A DNA stretch of 64,000 nt from the NCBI RefSeq assembly GCF_000510645.1, contig NZ_KI783301.1:2611151-2675150 (forward strand), given 5' to 3'. Positions within the stretch are counted from its first letter, which is position 1; each line of letters starts with the position of its first letter. The notes below the pieces were generated by a model that did not search any database, was not told the DNA's origin, and saw only the letters and a program-made list of their open reading frames with translations. A program made the position numbers and the translations under genes. Positions 11,367 through 20,000 of this stretch are shown here, piece after piece. This DNA is from Thermicanus aegyptius DSM 12793. GTDB lineage: Bacteria > Bacillota > Bacilli > Thermicanales > Thermicanaceae.

Positions 11367-12395
11367 ATGTTAACCGTAAAGCAACTGAATATAGAAGTGC
11401 TGCAGGGAAAACGATGGCATTCGGCGGTCGAACAGATCGGCTTCACCTTGGAACAAGGCGAAATTCTTGGAATCATCGGGGAATCGGGTTCGGGAAAAAG
11501 CTTAACGGCGAAGGCCATAGCCAACATTCTCCCCCGTCAGGCAAGAATCGCCTCCGGCGAAATCTATTTCCTTGGCCACAACCTGGTCCACACTCCCCGA
11601 ACAACCTGGTCCAGGCTTTATGGCCAAGAATTGAGCGTGATCTTTCAAAATCCGATGACCGCTTTAAATCCGGTGATGCGGATCGGAAAACAGCTGACAG
11701 ACGCGTACCGTACCCATCATCGTTGTTCGGAACAAGAGGCGAAACGGGTCGCGATGAATACCTTAAGCCTGGTGGGAATTCATGATCCGGATCGGGTATA
11801 CCGGAGCTATCCCCACGAACTAAGCGGCGGGATGAAACAGCGGGTGATGATCGCGATTGCCGTGATCAACAAGCCCCGCCTACTGATTGCCGATGAACCA
11901 ACCACCGCTCTCGACGCTACCATACGAAAACAGATTCTTGACCTCTTCCTTAAGCTAAGGAAGGAGATGAACCTCTCCATTCTATTGATCAGCCATGATC
12001 TCGGCACCATCGGATATCTCTGTGATCAGGTACTGGTTCTCTATGGAGGGCGTCTCCTAGAAAAAGGAAGTCGGCAAAATCTGTTAACCCACCCTCTGCA
12101 TCCGTATACCAAGGCGCTTCTGGATGCCGTGCCACGCATGCACGGTCCCCTTCAGCTTGTAGGGATCCCTGGGTCCGTACCCAACATCACCGAAGCGAAA
12201 AAAGGGTGTATCTTTGCGGCACGGTGCAACTACGCGCGTTCCATTTGTGCCGAAATCGAACCCGAGCTTACGGCAACGACCCTTCCACAAGGCGAAAAAC
12301 AAGCATTCTATGCTTGCCACTTCCCTCTGAAATGGGAAGTACGGCGCGAAACCGGCCCGCAACCGGAAGAGAGAAACCTTTTGGTGGGGGTGTAA
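11367..12395 (+). CDS. dppD: Peptide-type ABC transporter ATPase DppD/OppD
   Basis: This 342-residue ATPase has Walker A GESGSGKS (about 38-45), signature LSGGMKQR (about 151-158), Walker B LLIADEPTTALD, and the C-terminal oligopeptide-transporter Cys-rich segment (GCIFAARCNYARSIC plus a later ACHFP) found in DppD/OppD proteins. RBS TAGGAGGAAG precedes the ATG. It powers import with the DppF-like ATPase. Confidence 0.93.
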   Translation: MLTVKQLNIEVLQGKRWHSAVEQIGFTLEQGEILGIIGESGSGKSLTAKAIANILPRQARIASGEIYFLGHNLVHTPRTTWSRLYGQELSVIFQNPMTALNPVMRIGKQLTDAYRTHHRCSEQEAKRVAMNTLSLVGIHDPDRVYRSYPHELSGGMKQRVMIAIAVINKPRLLIADEPTTALDATIRKQILDLFLKLRKEMNLSILLISHDLGTIGYLCDQVLVLYGGRLLEKGSRQNLLTHPLHPYTKALLDAVPRMHGPLQLVGIPGSVPNITEAKKGCIFAARCNYARSICAEIEPELTATTLPQGEKQAFYACHFPLKWEVRRETGPQPEERNLLVGV

Positions 12396-12397
12396 GC

Positions 12398-13210
12398 ATG
12401 AACGCACGTCCAGGGCGAACAAATAAGGAGAAATTAATCGAAGTAAAGCACCTGCATAAAAGCTTTCCTCTTCCCGGAAGCCTGTTATTCAGGCGGAAAA
12501 AACATTTTCAGGTGTTAAAAGATTTGAACCTAACGATCTATACGGGAGAAACGATCGGTCTGGTCGGCGAAAGCGGGAGCGGAAAGTCCACCCTTGCCGA
12601 GTGCATCGGCGGATTACAGTCCATCCCGGCCAATAGCGTCTATTATAAAGGCGTCCCGTTGGAGAAGTTATCCGGAGATGCGTATAAAGCTTATCGGAGG
12701 AACGTGCAATTTGTTTTTCAAAGTCCTTATGATACCCTCAATCCGCGAATGACCGTAGCACAGATCATCAGGGAACCGATGCGCATCCAAAAGATGTTTC
12801 GGACAAAGAATGAAGAAGATGCGGCCATCAATGATCTGCTCCATGATGTGGGCCTTGATCCCAGTTTTACGCATGCTTTCCCGGGGCAATTGAGCGGTGG
12901 ACAGTGCCAAAGAGTCGCCATCGCCCGGGCTCTTTCGTTAAAACCTGAACTGATCATTTGTGATGAGGCCGTATCGGCCCTGGATGTATCGGTCCAAGCC
13001 ACCATATTGAATCTGCTTCAGGACCTGAAGCAGAAATACGATGTTTCTTACCTGTTTATTTCTCATGATCTGGGAGTAGTGCGCAGCATAGCAGACCGGG
13101 TCATCGTAGTAAAAAATGGGGAGATCGTGGAAGAAGGAAGGATGGAAGAGGTATTTCATCATCCAAAAGAATCTTATACGAAGGAATTGCTTGCAGCAAT
13201 ACCCGAATAG
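12398..13210 (+). CDS. dppF: Peptide-type ABC transporter ATPase DppF/OppF
   Basis: This 270-residue ATPase has Walker A GESGSGKS (about 56-63), signature LSGGQCQR (about 165-172), and Walker B LIICDEAVSALD. The ATG at 12398 lies 2 bp after the DppD stop. It lacks the long C-terminal Cys-rich extension of DppD and ends soon after EEVFHHPKESYTKELL, as some single-domain DppF proteins do. Confidence 0.92.
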   Translation: MNARPGRTNKEKLIEVKHLHKSFPLPGSLLFRRKKHFQVLKDLNLTIYTGETIGLVGESGSGKSTLAECIGGLQSIPANSVYYKGVPLEKLSGDAYKAYRRNVQFVFQSPYDTLNPRMTVAQIIREPMRIQKMFRTKNEEDAAINDLLHDVGLDPSFTHAFPGQLSGGQCQRVAIARALSLKPELIICDEAVSALDVSVQATILNLLQDLKQKYDVSYLFISHDLGVVRSIADRVIVVKNGEIVEEGRMEEVFHHPKESYTKELLAAIPE

Positions 13211-13226
13211 GAAGGTGAATCGAACA

Positions 13227-13961
13227 TTGAAATGGACCATCCTCGGATTCTGGGGAGCCTACCCGGAAGCCGACTCAGCTACATCCACTTACTTATTGGA
13301 AGCGGAAGGTTACCGCTTGCTTGTCGATTGCGGCAGCGGGGCGGTGAGCCGGCTGCAGCGACATCGCTCGATCCAAGATTTGGATGCCTTGATCCTGTCT
13401 CATTATCATCACGACCATATCGCCGATGTGGGAGTACTGCAGTACGCCATGCTTATCCAAAACCAGTTAGGAAATCGTAAAAAGCCGCTCCCGATTTACG
13501 GACACCGGCACGACATCCGGCACTTTAACGCCTTAACCTTTGCAGAGTACACCACGGGCGTAAGTATTACGGAAGATCAGACGATCAGGATCGGCCCATT
13601 TGAAGTCAGCTTTTGCCCGACCACTCACCCCGTCTACTGCCTGGCGATGAGATTCAACCATAACGGCAAAAGCCTGGTCTATACCGCCGATACCGAATGG
13701 AGCGAACCGTTGGTGGAATTCGCAAGGGATGCCGACCTCCTTGTTTGCGAAGCCAATCTCTATAATCACCAATGGGGTAAGGTAGGCGGCCACCTGACCG
13801 CCGGTCAAGCAGGTGAATTGGCTGCCAAAGCCAGGGTCAAATCCCTCCTGCTTACCCATTTCCCCCACTACGGAGATCTGGAAACCCTGGCCACCCAGGC
13901 GAAAGAAACGTATGGCGGGCCGGTTGCTTTGGCCAGGCAAGACATGGTCCTCTCCCTCTAA
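13227..13961 (+). CDS. yhfI: MBL-fold metallo-hydrolase, YhfI-like
   Basis: This 244-residue RNase Z-like metallo-beta-lactamase-fold hydrolase has the dinuclear metal motif SHYHHDHIAD (about residues 58-67) and later metal ligands in TTHP, YTADTEW and LLTHFPHY. Length and N-terminal GFWGAYPEAxxATSxYL pattern match Bacillus YhfI. The TTG start at 13227 follows GGAAGGTGAA. It closes the operon and is followed by a strong terminator. Its substrate is unknown; a phosphodiester would fit the possible Pho control, but that is speculation. Confidence 0.85.
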   Translation: MKWTILGFWGAYPEADSATSTYLLEAEGYRLLVDCGSGAVSRLQRHRSIQDLDALILSHYHHDHIADVGVLQYAMLIQNQLGNRKKPLPIYGHRHDIRHFNALTFAEYTTGVSITEDQTIRIGPFEVSFCPTTHPVYCLAMRFNHNGKSLVYTADTEWSEPLVEFARDADLLVCEANLYNHQWGKVGGHLTAGQAGELAAKARVKSLLLTHFPHYGDLETLATQAKETYGGPVALARQDMVLSL

Positions 13962-13980
13962 CTTTTGAAACAAGAAACCT

Positions 13981-14020
13981 AACCCGCTTCCCTTCTTCCC
14001 TTGGGGAGCGGGCTTTTTTT
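13981..14020 (+). terminator. Operon terminator
   Basis: CCCGCTTCCC and GGGGAGCGGG form a GC-rich stem followed by a run of seven T, directly after the YhfI-like gene. Confidence 0.85.
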
Positions 14021-14290
14021 CTCCCCATTATGCTGGCCGTGAGGTATCGCTCTCTGGCCTGCGATCCCCTCGTGATCTATGGGATGGTTGACGAAGTCTA
14101 TGATCCTTATCGGGTAGAGCATCAGGAATTTGGGGGGATTAAGCCCATGGGTCCATGCTCTATCCCAACATTCGCCAACTGCATGACCGTCATTCTTTTA
14201 CGGGCTTGGAGCAGCATAAAGACGGCAAGGATATTGCCCGCCTTAGCCATCGTATTCCCTCACTCTTTTTTCCGTTTTGACTGCTTCATG
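14021..14290. other. Gene-free stretch, possible ORF remnant
   Basis: No convincing gene. One forward frame between about 14,150 and 14,270 reads as protein-like (HGSMLYPNIRQLHDR, LEQHKDGKDIARL) but has no start or ribosome binding site. It may be a decayed gene or IS fragment; I cannot assign a family. Confidence 0.3.
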
Positions 14291-14908
14291 TTAATTCACA
14301 GCCTCCCTTAATTTCTCCAGGGTCATGCGCTCAACAAATTTGGAGAATTTTTCTTTCTTTTTCCCGTTTTGCTGAAACAACTCGATGAGTTTGCGCACGA
14401 CAGGAATCAACTGTTGCTCCGTTAACCCCGAAAGGAATAATACTCCCAGCGTCGGTTTCAACGATTTGCCGTCACCACCTACATAAATATCATAAGTGTC
14501 TCTCATCTTGACGATCCCAATATCTTTTAACAAAGGCTCGCTCGTGCCGAGTGCGCAGCCGGCAAACCCGATTTTCAGAGGACTTGGCACTTCATGTCCG
14601 GAAATCGCTTCATCCAGCGCTCGCGCTACATCCAAACCGGCTTCTTCTGCACCACGGCAGAAATTACAAGAAATAAGGCTCTTTGTTACAAAACCTGCGG
14701 GGTGAATTTGCAAACCCGCATTCTTTAGCTTTTCCTTGATTTCCTCCACTCTTACTTCATCCACCTCAACATATAGCTGCTTGAATGGGGTTAATTCGAT
14801 TTTGGCATTTTCCCCCACCGTGGTTCCTAGAACAGCTAAGTGTTCCGGTTTAAATAAGGTTCCACCCACTTCAAATCCGGGAGTAACTGCGAACTTCACA
14901 AAGCCCAT
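14291..14908 (-). CDS. Small sulfite/nitrite-reductase-like protein with altered cluster cysteines
   Basis: This protein of about 205 residues has a ferredoxin-like half-domain followed by the siroheme/[4Fe-4S] region of the nitrite/sulfite reductase family (LKIGFAGCALGTSEPLLKDIGI and a YVGGDG motif). The usual ligands are C-x5-C ... C-x3-C. Here the first pair reads CRGAEEA and the second CALGT, so the second Cys of each pair is Ala and Thr; an extra CNFC precedes. Siroheme catalysis is therefore doubtful. ATG 14908 is preferred because GGGGAGG lies 9 bp upstream. It has its own promoter and no cotranscribed neighbour. Confidence 0.7.
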   Translation of the reverse strand: MGFVKFAVTPGFEVGGTLFKPEHLAVLGTTVGENAKIELTPFKQLYVEVDEVRVEEIKEKLKNAGLQIHPAGFVTKSLISCNFCRGAEEAGLDVARALDEAISGHEVPSPLKIGFAGCALGTSEPLLKDIGIVKMRDTYDIYVGGDGKSLKPTLGVLFLSGLTEQQLIPVVRKLIELFQQNGKKKEKFSKFVERMTLEKLREAVN

Positions 14909-14985
14909 TTTTCTCAACCTCCCCAGTCATAACAGGATCTTCACGGACACGTCTACTCGTTGTAACAGAAAGTATCTCTTACATA

Positions 14986-15002
14986 TACCTCCATAGGGTA
15001 TA
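14986..15002. promoter_or_regulatory. CsoR/CstR-like palindrome in the leader
   Basis: ATACCTCCATAGGGTAT is a 17-bp imperfect palindrome of the ATACCC-N5-GGGTAT type bound by CsoR-family repressors. It lies in the transcribed leader of the sulfite-reductase-like gene. Confidence 0.4.
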
Positions 15003-15118
15003 AAAGCAATTAAAACGTACGGTTTACCGCAAAGATCAAACCGCTTGACTCATCTGAGCCGAACAGTCTGCCGCATCATGAATGGTTTTCCATACGATTC
15101 GGCTTTCTTGTTTTTATG

Positions 15119-15147
15119 ATAGTATACCCCTGTATTGTATTTGTCAA
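15119..15147 (-). promoter_or_regulatory. Promoter of the sulfite-reductase-like gene with overlapping palindrome
   Basis: On the minus strand TTGACA (15147-15142) and TACTAT (15124-15119) are separated by 17 bp, a near-consensus sigma-A promoter. Plus-strand ATACCCCTGTATTGTAT (15124-15140) fills the spacer and is a second ATACCC-N5-type site, in the right place to block RNA polymerase. Confidence 0.65.
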
Positions 15148-15209
15148 GGTTCAAATCCTTGCTTAAACTTAACAAAAATTTAATCGGTAACCTTCTAAAA
15201 TGGTACTCG

Positions 15210-15895
15210 GTAGTCGGGGGCAAATTTTTTGATGAAGGAGTGGAACATCATGAAAGGAAAACATGTTTGGCTGACATCGGTTCTGGTTGTTGCCATGCTC
15301 TCCATTGCAGCCGTTACTTCGACATTTGCAGCGCCGAAATTGACGGTTGAAAAAACGAATGATCCGATTTCCAAATCGGTGGATATTAGCCAACAGTCAT
15401 CCGGTGCCGTGACCGTTATGAAGAAACCTGTCCAACCGGTCATCGACGATACAGCGGAAACGTCAAGCCGTGTAACCGTCGATGGGAAACCCGTACATGC
15501 CCTTCAACTGTCAAAGGAAAGCATCAAAGAGATCAAATTGTCGGAAGCGGATGAGGCCGGTGTTCTGGCAACCTACCACGTCGACATCACACTGCCCGGT
15601 CAAACCCTTGCCCGAATCAGCGACAGCAATGGCAATCCGTGGCATCTGACAAGGGGAGAAGAGGTCACCCTCACTCTCTCATGGCTTCCGAGAGATGCGG
15701 CGCTTCGTGTCGGACTCATTGACTCCGACAACACGTTCCATTATGTTCACTTTACAGGCGGTGCGGACGCGGTCACTTTCACGGTGAATGTGGCGGACGA
15801 CTACCGCGTTGGCATTTACAATACCGACACACACGAAGCGGAAATCTCGGGAGATATCACGATTTAATCCAATGAAGTGAAATGCCCCCGACTAC
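15210..15895. repeat. 13-bp inverted repeat flanking one gene
   Basis: GTAGTCGGGGGCA (15210-15222) and its exact reverse complement TGCCCCCGACTAC (15883-15895) lie just before the ribosome binding sites of the secreted-protein gene and of the response-regulator gene. Function unknown. Confidence 0.5.
15250..15867 (+). CDS. Secreted protein of unknown function, cotranscribed with a two-component system
   Basis: This 205-residue protein has a Sec signal peptide (KGKHVWL n-region, hydrophobic SVLVVAMLSIAAVTS, cleavage near TFA-AP). The mature part is Thr/Val-rich and probably beta-rich, with no recognised catalytic motif. AAGGAG lies 9 bp before the ATG at 15250; an upstream ATG at 15229 has no ribosome binding site. 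The response regulator follows after 47 bp, so this may be an extracytoplasmic accessory or target of that system. No family assigned. Confidence 0.75.
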   Translation: MKGKHVWLTSVLVVAMLSIAAVTSTFAAPKLTVEKTNDPISKSVDISQQSSGAVTVMKKPVQPVIDDTAETSSRVTVDGKPVHALQLSKESIKEIKLSEADEAGVLATYHVDITLPGQTLARISDSNGNPWHLTRGEEVTLTLSWLPRDAALRVGLIDSDNTFHYVHFTGGADAVTFTVNVADDYRVGIYNTDTHEAEISGDITI

Positions 15896-15914
15896 GTTTT
15901 GAGGTGACGAAAAA

Positions 15915-16610
15915 ATGAGATTATTAATTGTGGAAGACGAAGAGGATCTGGCAAACGCCATAAAAAAAGGCCTGCAAAAAGAAGGGTTCGCCGTGGATGT
16001 TGCATTTGACGGCCTGGAAGGGGACCGGCTTACCGAGATTTATTCCTACGATCTCGTGCTGCTGGATTTAAACCTGCCGGAAATAAACGGTCTTAAGCTG
16101 TTGCAACACATTCGCAAACGTTCCTCGCAAACCAGGGTGTTGATTCTCACCGCCCGTACGGAGATTGAGGATCGGATTCATGGGTTGAATATGGGAGCGG
16201 ACGACTATTTGGGCAAGCCGTTTCATTTTGGAGAACTGAAGGCAAGAATCCGTGCTTTGTTACGGCGCGACATTTCCATCGGCACCCCCGTTTTAAGCTA
16301 CGGTCCGGTTGAATTGAATACCGTCACCATGACCGTTACATGCGGTGGTCATCTCCTGTCGTTGACCCGAAAAGAGCTGGCGATCCTCCATTATTTTTTG
16401 TCCCATCCCGATCGCGTCATTAGCTCCGAGGAATTATTGGAGCATGTGTGGGATCAAAACGCCGATCTCTTTTCAAACGCCGTAAGGGTTCATATCACTT
16501 CGCTGCGAAACAAGGTGAAACCGTTTCTGCCGGAAGTCAATCTTTTGGAAACCGTTCCGGGAATCGGATATCGGCTGAACCGGCAATTGAAGGAGTATGC
16601 GGCGCCATGA
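15915..16610 (+). CDS. OmpR/PhoB-family response regulator
   Basis: This 231-residue protein has a receiver domain (acidic pair near residues 7-8, phospho-acceptor Asp51 in VLLDLNLPE, switch Thr in ILTAR, Lys in GKPF) and a C-terminal winged helix (about 130-225; LTRKELAILHYFL, VRVHITSLRNKV, TVPGIGYRL). RBS GAGGTGA precedes the ATG. It overlaps the kinase gene by 4 bp, so the two are translationally coupled. Confidence 0.95.
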   Translation: MRLLIVEDEEDLANAIKKGLQKEGFAVDVAFDGLEGDRLTEIYSYDLVLLDLNLPEINGLKLLQHIRKRSSQTRVLILTARTEIEDRIHGLNMGADDYLGKPFHFGELKARIRALLRRDISIGTPVLSYGPVELNTVTMTVTCGGHLLSLTRKELAILHYFLSHPDRVISSEELLEHVWDQNADLFSNAVRVHITSLRNKVKPFLPEVNLLETVPGIGYRLNRQLKEYAAP

Positions 16611-17827
16611 GGAACCAATTTCAACTCACTTTGAAGAAACGGATGGTTCTCTGGAACGCCCTTTTATTGATCCTGGCAGGTTTATTCCTGGTCATTGCCA
16701 TGAATGTGTTCATCCATATGATGCTGCCCAAAGTATATGTGACGGCCACGGAATCACAAGTGGAATCGGATCCGGACCCGCATTTTCCCACCATTGAAAA
16801 GGTGGACATCGGAAACAGTACAGGTATTCAGCAGGAAGTGCTAGCGTCGGATATTGGCTATTCCTCTTCGATTCTCACGTTTAAAAAACGCATCCAGATG
16901 TTTTCCATCGTTTGTTTGCTCGCGGTGATGGCGCTGGGCAGTGCAGGAGCTTATTATATCTCCAAAAAGTCGCTCTTTCCCGTGCGCCAATTGGCCGACC
17001 GCATCAAAAAAATAAACGCCAATCAGTTGTCGGTTCAACTTCCTGTGGCTGGACCGGACGATGAATTGAAGGATTTGTCGGAAGCGTTCAATACGATGCT
17101 GCAAACGTTGGACCGTTCGTTTCAGCAGCAAAAGCATTTCATTTCCAATGCCGCCCATGAGTTTCGTACGCCCATAACCGTTTTGCAAACCAATCTGGAA
17201 GTGGTCAAACACGACAGCGCGGCCACAGCAGAGGATTATCATCGGCTGATGGACGTATTCGACAAGACGTTAAGCCGAATGATCCGAATGATCAACGATT
17301 TGCTCGTCCTTGCGAAAGACGACCTAATCAAAAAAGAACCCATAGAAATCGTCGCGATCATGGATAAAACGATTGCCGATCTCAAGAATTTGGCCGACAA
17401 ACACGGCGTTTCCGTCGAAGTTTCGAATGAATGCCGCTCCGTTCTGCTCGGCAACGAAGTTTTATTGCAGCGCGCCCTGAGCAATTTGGTTGAAAATGCC
17501 ATTCTGTACAATCGCCCGAACGGCAACGTGATCATTTCTTGTCAGCTGCAGGAAGATGAACTATGGATATCGATCTCAAATACGGGGGCCGGGATTGAAC
17601 CAGAGCACATGCCGTATATCTTCGAGCCCTTTTATAGAACCGACCGGAGCCGAACAAAGAACAAAATGGGCGCAGGGCTTGGATTGTCGATTGCCTCCTC
17701 GGTTGTTCACAAGCATGGCGGGAGGATCGATGTTCATCAAAAACAAGGAGTAACTTGTTTTACGGTCCGTTTTCCCCTATCTGAGATGCTTTCAGATCAA
17801 TCTCTCCCCGTTTCAGGTTCAACTTGA
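16607..17827 (+). CDS. Membrane sensor histidine kinase
   Basis: This 406-residue kinase has TM1 (about 12-33), an extracytoplasmic loop of about 60 residues, TM2 (about 98-118), HAMP (about 118-172), the HisKA H-box NAAHEFRTPI (His about 184), and HATPase_c with N-box LVENAILYN and G-box GAGLGLSIA. It starts at the ATGA overlap with the regulator gene. Its 3' end overlaps the convergent Lgt-like gene by 31 bp. The signal sensed is unknown. Confidence 0.94.
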   Translation: MRNQFQLTLKKRMVLWNALLLILAGLFLVIAMNVFIHMMLPKVYVTATESQVESDPDPHFPTIEKVDIGNSTGIQQEVLASDIGYSSSILTFKKRIQMFSIVCLLAVMALGSAGAYYISKKSLFPVRQLADRIKKINANQLSVQLPVAGPDDELKDLSEAFNTMLQTLDRSFQQQKHFISNAAHEFRTPITVLQTNLEVVKHDSAATAEDYHRLMDVFDKTLSRMIRMINDLLVLAKDDLIKKEPIEIVAIMDKTIADLKNLADKHGVSVEVSNECRSVLLGNEVLLQRALSNLVENAILYNRPNGNVIISCQLQEDELWISISNTGAGIEPEHMPYIFEPFYRTDRSRTKNKMGAGLGLSIASSVVHKHGGRIDVHQKQGVTCFTVRFPLSEMLSDQSLPVSGST

Positions 17828-18573
17828 TTTGAATCCACTGCAGGCGTTCCCTTGCGACGGTTCGTTCTCTCAAAAAAAACAGATAGAATCCATCCTGTTG
17901 TGATCATCAATAAGTATAGAATTTGCTCTCGGGATAACCCGTAGAAAGCAGACGTTTTGGTTTTAAAGATGGAAACCAGCATAAGGCCCATGCCGTAATA
18001 GATGAGTACATTTAGAATCATGTTCCCGGTGCCCAACAACACCGAACTCTTTCTCCATAACCAAATCCACATGGGCAGCGTGACCAGAAAAATGTAGATG
18101 TTAACGGGGTGGTACCGAAAGTCAGGGTTTTCGAGGGAGATCCCCCAGGGGAGATGGGTCGTCGTACCATACTGTTTGTCCAACAGGCTGTACACCAGCA
18201 TGGCTGTGACCCATCCCAGAGCCATCAAATCCGCAAAAAAGAGTCTGGGAATCTTCATCGTCCACAAAGCTCTGTCCATATACAGCAAAGCTGCCCCCGC
18301 TCCCAACCAAACTCCCGCGGTATGACCGGGCATGATCAAAACCCCGAGTGGAAAGGTCCACAGCAGGGAGGGTGCATAGAGCAGAGGGCTGAGCTTCCAA
18401 ACCAGAAAAGCGATGATGAAAGCGTTAAGTAATTTGTCCGGAAGAGGGCGTTCCGCAAAAGCGGATTTCTTCAATGCATGCTTCAGTGCACCGTAACCGG
18501 CAATGCCGGATACTCCCATCAGTAACCAGTCCAATCGAATCATCAATGAGCCGAATTGCAAAACGTCCAGCAT
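17797..18573 (-). CDS. Prolipoprotein diacylglyceryl transferase (Lgt)-like membrane protein
   Basis: This 258-residue polytopic protein (about seven hydrophobic segments) contains a central HPVNIYIF segment resembling the HPxxLYE region of Lgt and a PGHTAG motif. It is more divergent than housekeeping Lgt, so enzymatic identity is uncertain. It is the last gene of the CcdA-ResA-Lgt-like operon (12-bp gap) and its C-terminus is charged and cytoplasmic. Confidence 0.6.
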   Translation of the reverse strand: MLDVLQFGSLMIRLDWLLMGVSGIAGYGALKHALKKSAFAERPLPDKLLNAFIIAFLVWKLSPLLYAPSLLWTFPLGVLIMPGHTAGVWLGAGAALLYMDRALWTMKIPRLFFADLMALGWVTAMLVYSLLDKQYGTTTHLPWGISLENPDFRYHPVNIYIFLVTLPMWIWLWRKSSVLLGTGNMILNVLIYYGMGLMLVSIFKTKTSAFYGLSREQILYLLMITTGWILSVFFERTNRRKGTPAVDSNQVEPETGRD

Positions 18574-18585
18574 GGAGATGCCCTC

Positions 18586-19098
18586 CTAAGGAATAAGCTG
18601 CCTAAACTTATCTTCCATCGTTTTCGGATCCACCACACCGATCACTTTATCTACAATCATTCCGTCACCCTTCACAAAAAACGATGTGGGTATCGATCTT
18701 ACTTGATAAATGTCCGAAACCTTCCCTTTTTCATCTAGTAACACAGGAAAGAGGAACCCGAACGTTTCTGCGAATTCTTTCGCTCCCTCCACACTGTCGC
18801 TAGACGTCAAGTTTACCGCATAGATTTCAATTTGATCGCGATATTTCTCATAAAGCCGAACGAACTCGGGCGCCTCAATTCTGCACGGTCCGCACCAGGA
18901 AGCCCAAAAATTGATGACGACCGGTTTACCCTTCAAGCCTTCAAGCGAATACGTTTTTCCGTCCAAAGCCTTCAGTTCAAACGGCGGAGCCTGATAGCCG
19001 ATCTTCGGCAACGCTTCGAGATTTTTTGAAGTCGACTGATACATGGCCAGAACAACCAAAAAGACAATGACCACTAAAATCATCCATTGCTTTTTCAA
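18586..19098 (-). CDS. TlpA/ResA-like membrane-anchored thioredoxin
   Basis: This 170-residue protein has an N-terminal signal-anchor (about 5-22) and a thioredoxin fold with active site WASWCGPCRIE (Cys about 69 and 72) and the cis-Pro region RSIPTSFF. ResA/TlpA proteins reduce apocytochrome c or other extracytoplasmic disulfides using electrons from CcdA, whose homologue is encoded 15 bp upstream. Confidence 0.92.
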   Translation of the reverse strand: MKKQWMILVVIVFLVVLAMYQSTSKNLEALPKIGYQAPPFELKALDGKTYSLEGLKGKPVVINFWASWCGPCRIEAPEFVRLYEKYRDQIEIYAVNLTSSDSVEGAKEFAETFGFLFPVLLDEKGKVSDIYQVRSIPTSFFVKGDGMIVDKVIGVVDPKTMEDKFRQLIP

Positions 19099-19113
19099 CG
19101 CTTTTCCTCCACT

Positions 19114-19857
19114 TCAGAATAGAGTCCAATAGGTTAACGTATCGCTGCTTCCAAGGAGAATAAAGAAGACACCCGATGCTTTTTGAATCCAACCGCCCCA
19201 ACGTTTCATTCGCTTTACGAGTACTCGGTCCAATCCGAAACCTACGGTCAGGCCGGCAATAAACAACAAAGGCATCGCCGTCCCCACCGCAAATACCGAC
19301 GGCAACAGAACACCGTAGGAAGATTGGAGAGCGAGAGGCATAAGGGAACCGAAAAATAAGACAAACATGGTCGGACAGAATCCGATTGAAAACGCAACAC
19401 CCAGGAAAAAGGCCCCGCTTTTGCCCCCTTTCCGTTCCGACCATCTTTGGATCGCAGAAGAAAAACGCGCGACAAATTGAAACGGTAATCGGATCCAACC
19501 GAGCAGAAATAGGCCGATCACGACAAGCAGCGGACCGAGGAGTTTCCTCGACCACGAAAACAACGGAATAAAATCGGTAGAAATCTGCCGTCCAAACGCC
19601 CAAAACAGCGCTCCAAATAAACTGAAAACCGCCATTTTCCCCAGGAGATACATCACGGTCTCCAGCCAAGACAACTTCGCCTGCACCTGTCGATTCCCAA
19701 AGTATGCGATCGCCGCCGCGTTGGCTGAAATCTGACAGGGAGCGACCGATCCCACGATCCCCAAAAACAAGGCAGCCAAAAAAGCAATATCCGTATGAGC
19801 TGCATTTGCAAACGGGCCACTCAAAAAATTGCTGATTTTGGTGAAAAATTCGTACAT
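19114..19857 (-). CDS. CcdA/DsbD-type thiol-reductant transporter
   Basis: This 247-residue membrane protein has about six transmembrane helices and the cysteine motifs VAPCQISAN (TM1) and GFCPTMFVLFFG (TM4), as in CcdA/DsbD-beta proteins that carry reductant from cytosolic thioredoxin to ResA-like partners. ATG 19857 is chosen because GGGGGGAGGAC precedes it. It is the first gene of the operon, and an ACTAC-N5-GTAGT operator lies 105 bp upstream. Confidence 0.85.
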   Translation of the reverse strand: MYEFFTKISNFLSGPFANAAHTDIAFLAALFLGIVGSVAPCQISANAAAIAYFGNRQVQAKLSWLETVMYLLGKMAVFSLFGALFWAFGRQISTDFIPLFSWSRKLLGPLLVVIGLFLLGWIRLPFQFVARFSSAIQRWSERKGGKSGAFFLGVAFSIGFCPTMFVLFFGSLMPLALQSSYGVLLPSVFAVGTAMPLLFIAGLTVGFGLDRVLVKRMKRWGGWIQKASGVFFILLGSSDTLTYWTLF

Positions 19858-19961
19858 GTCCTCCCCCCTAAAATCCCGCCATTCCGCCAAAGAGTTCAAA
19901 CAGGAAGATCGCTATTAAGAGCATCCGTTAAATTAGAAGCGCTCGGGACTCTGCCATTGTG

Positions 19962-19976
19962 ACTACGCTTCGTAGT
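19962..19976. promoter_or_regulatory. Second BlaI-type operator, upstream of ccdA-like gene
   Basis: ACTACGCTTCGTAGT is a perfect ACTAC-N5-GTAGT dyad, the same architecture as the dyad in the blaI-like promoter at 21311-21325. It lies in the 143-bp gap between the M56 stop and the ccdA-like start. Confidence 0.6.
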
Positions 19977-20000
19977 GATCCAGGTGCAGAAAAAGGTGGT

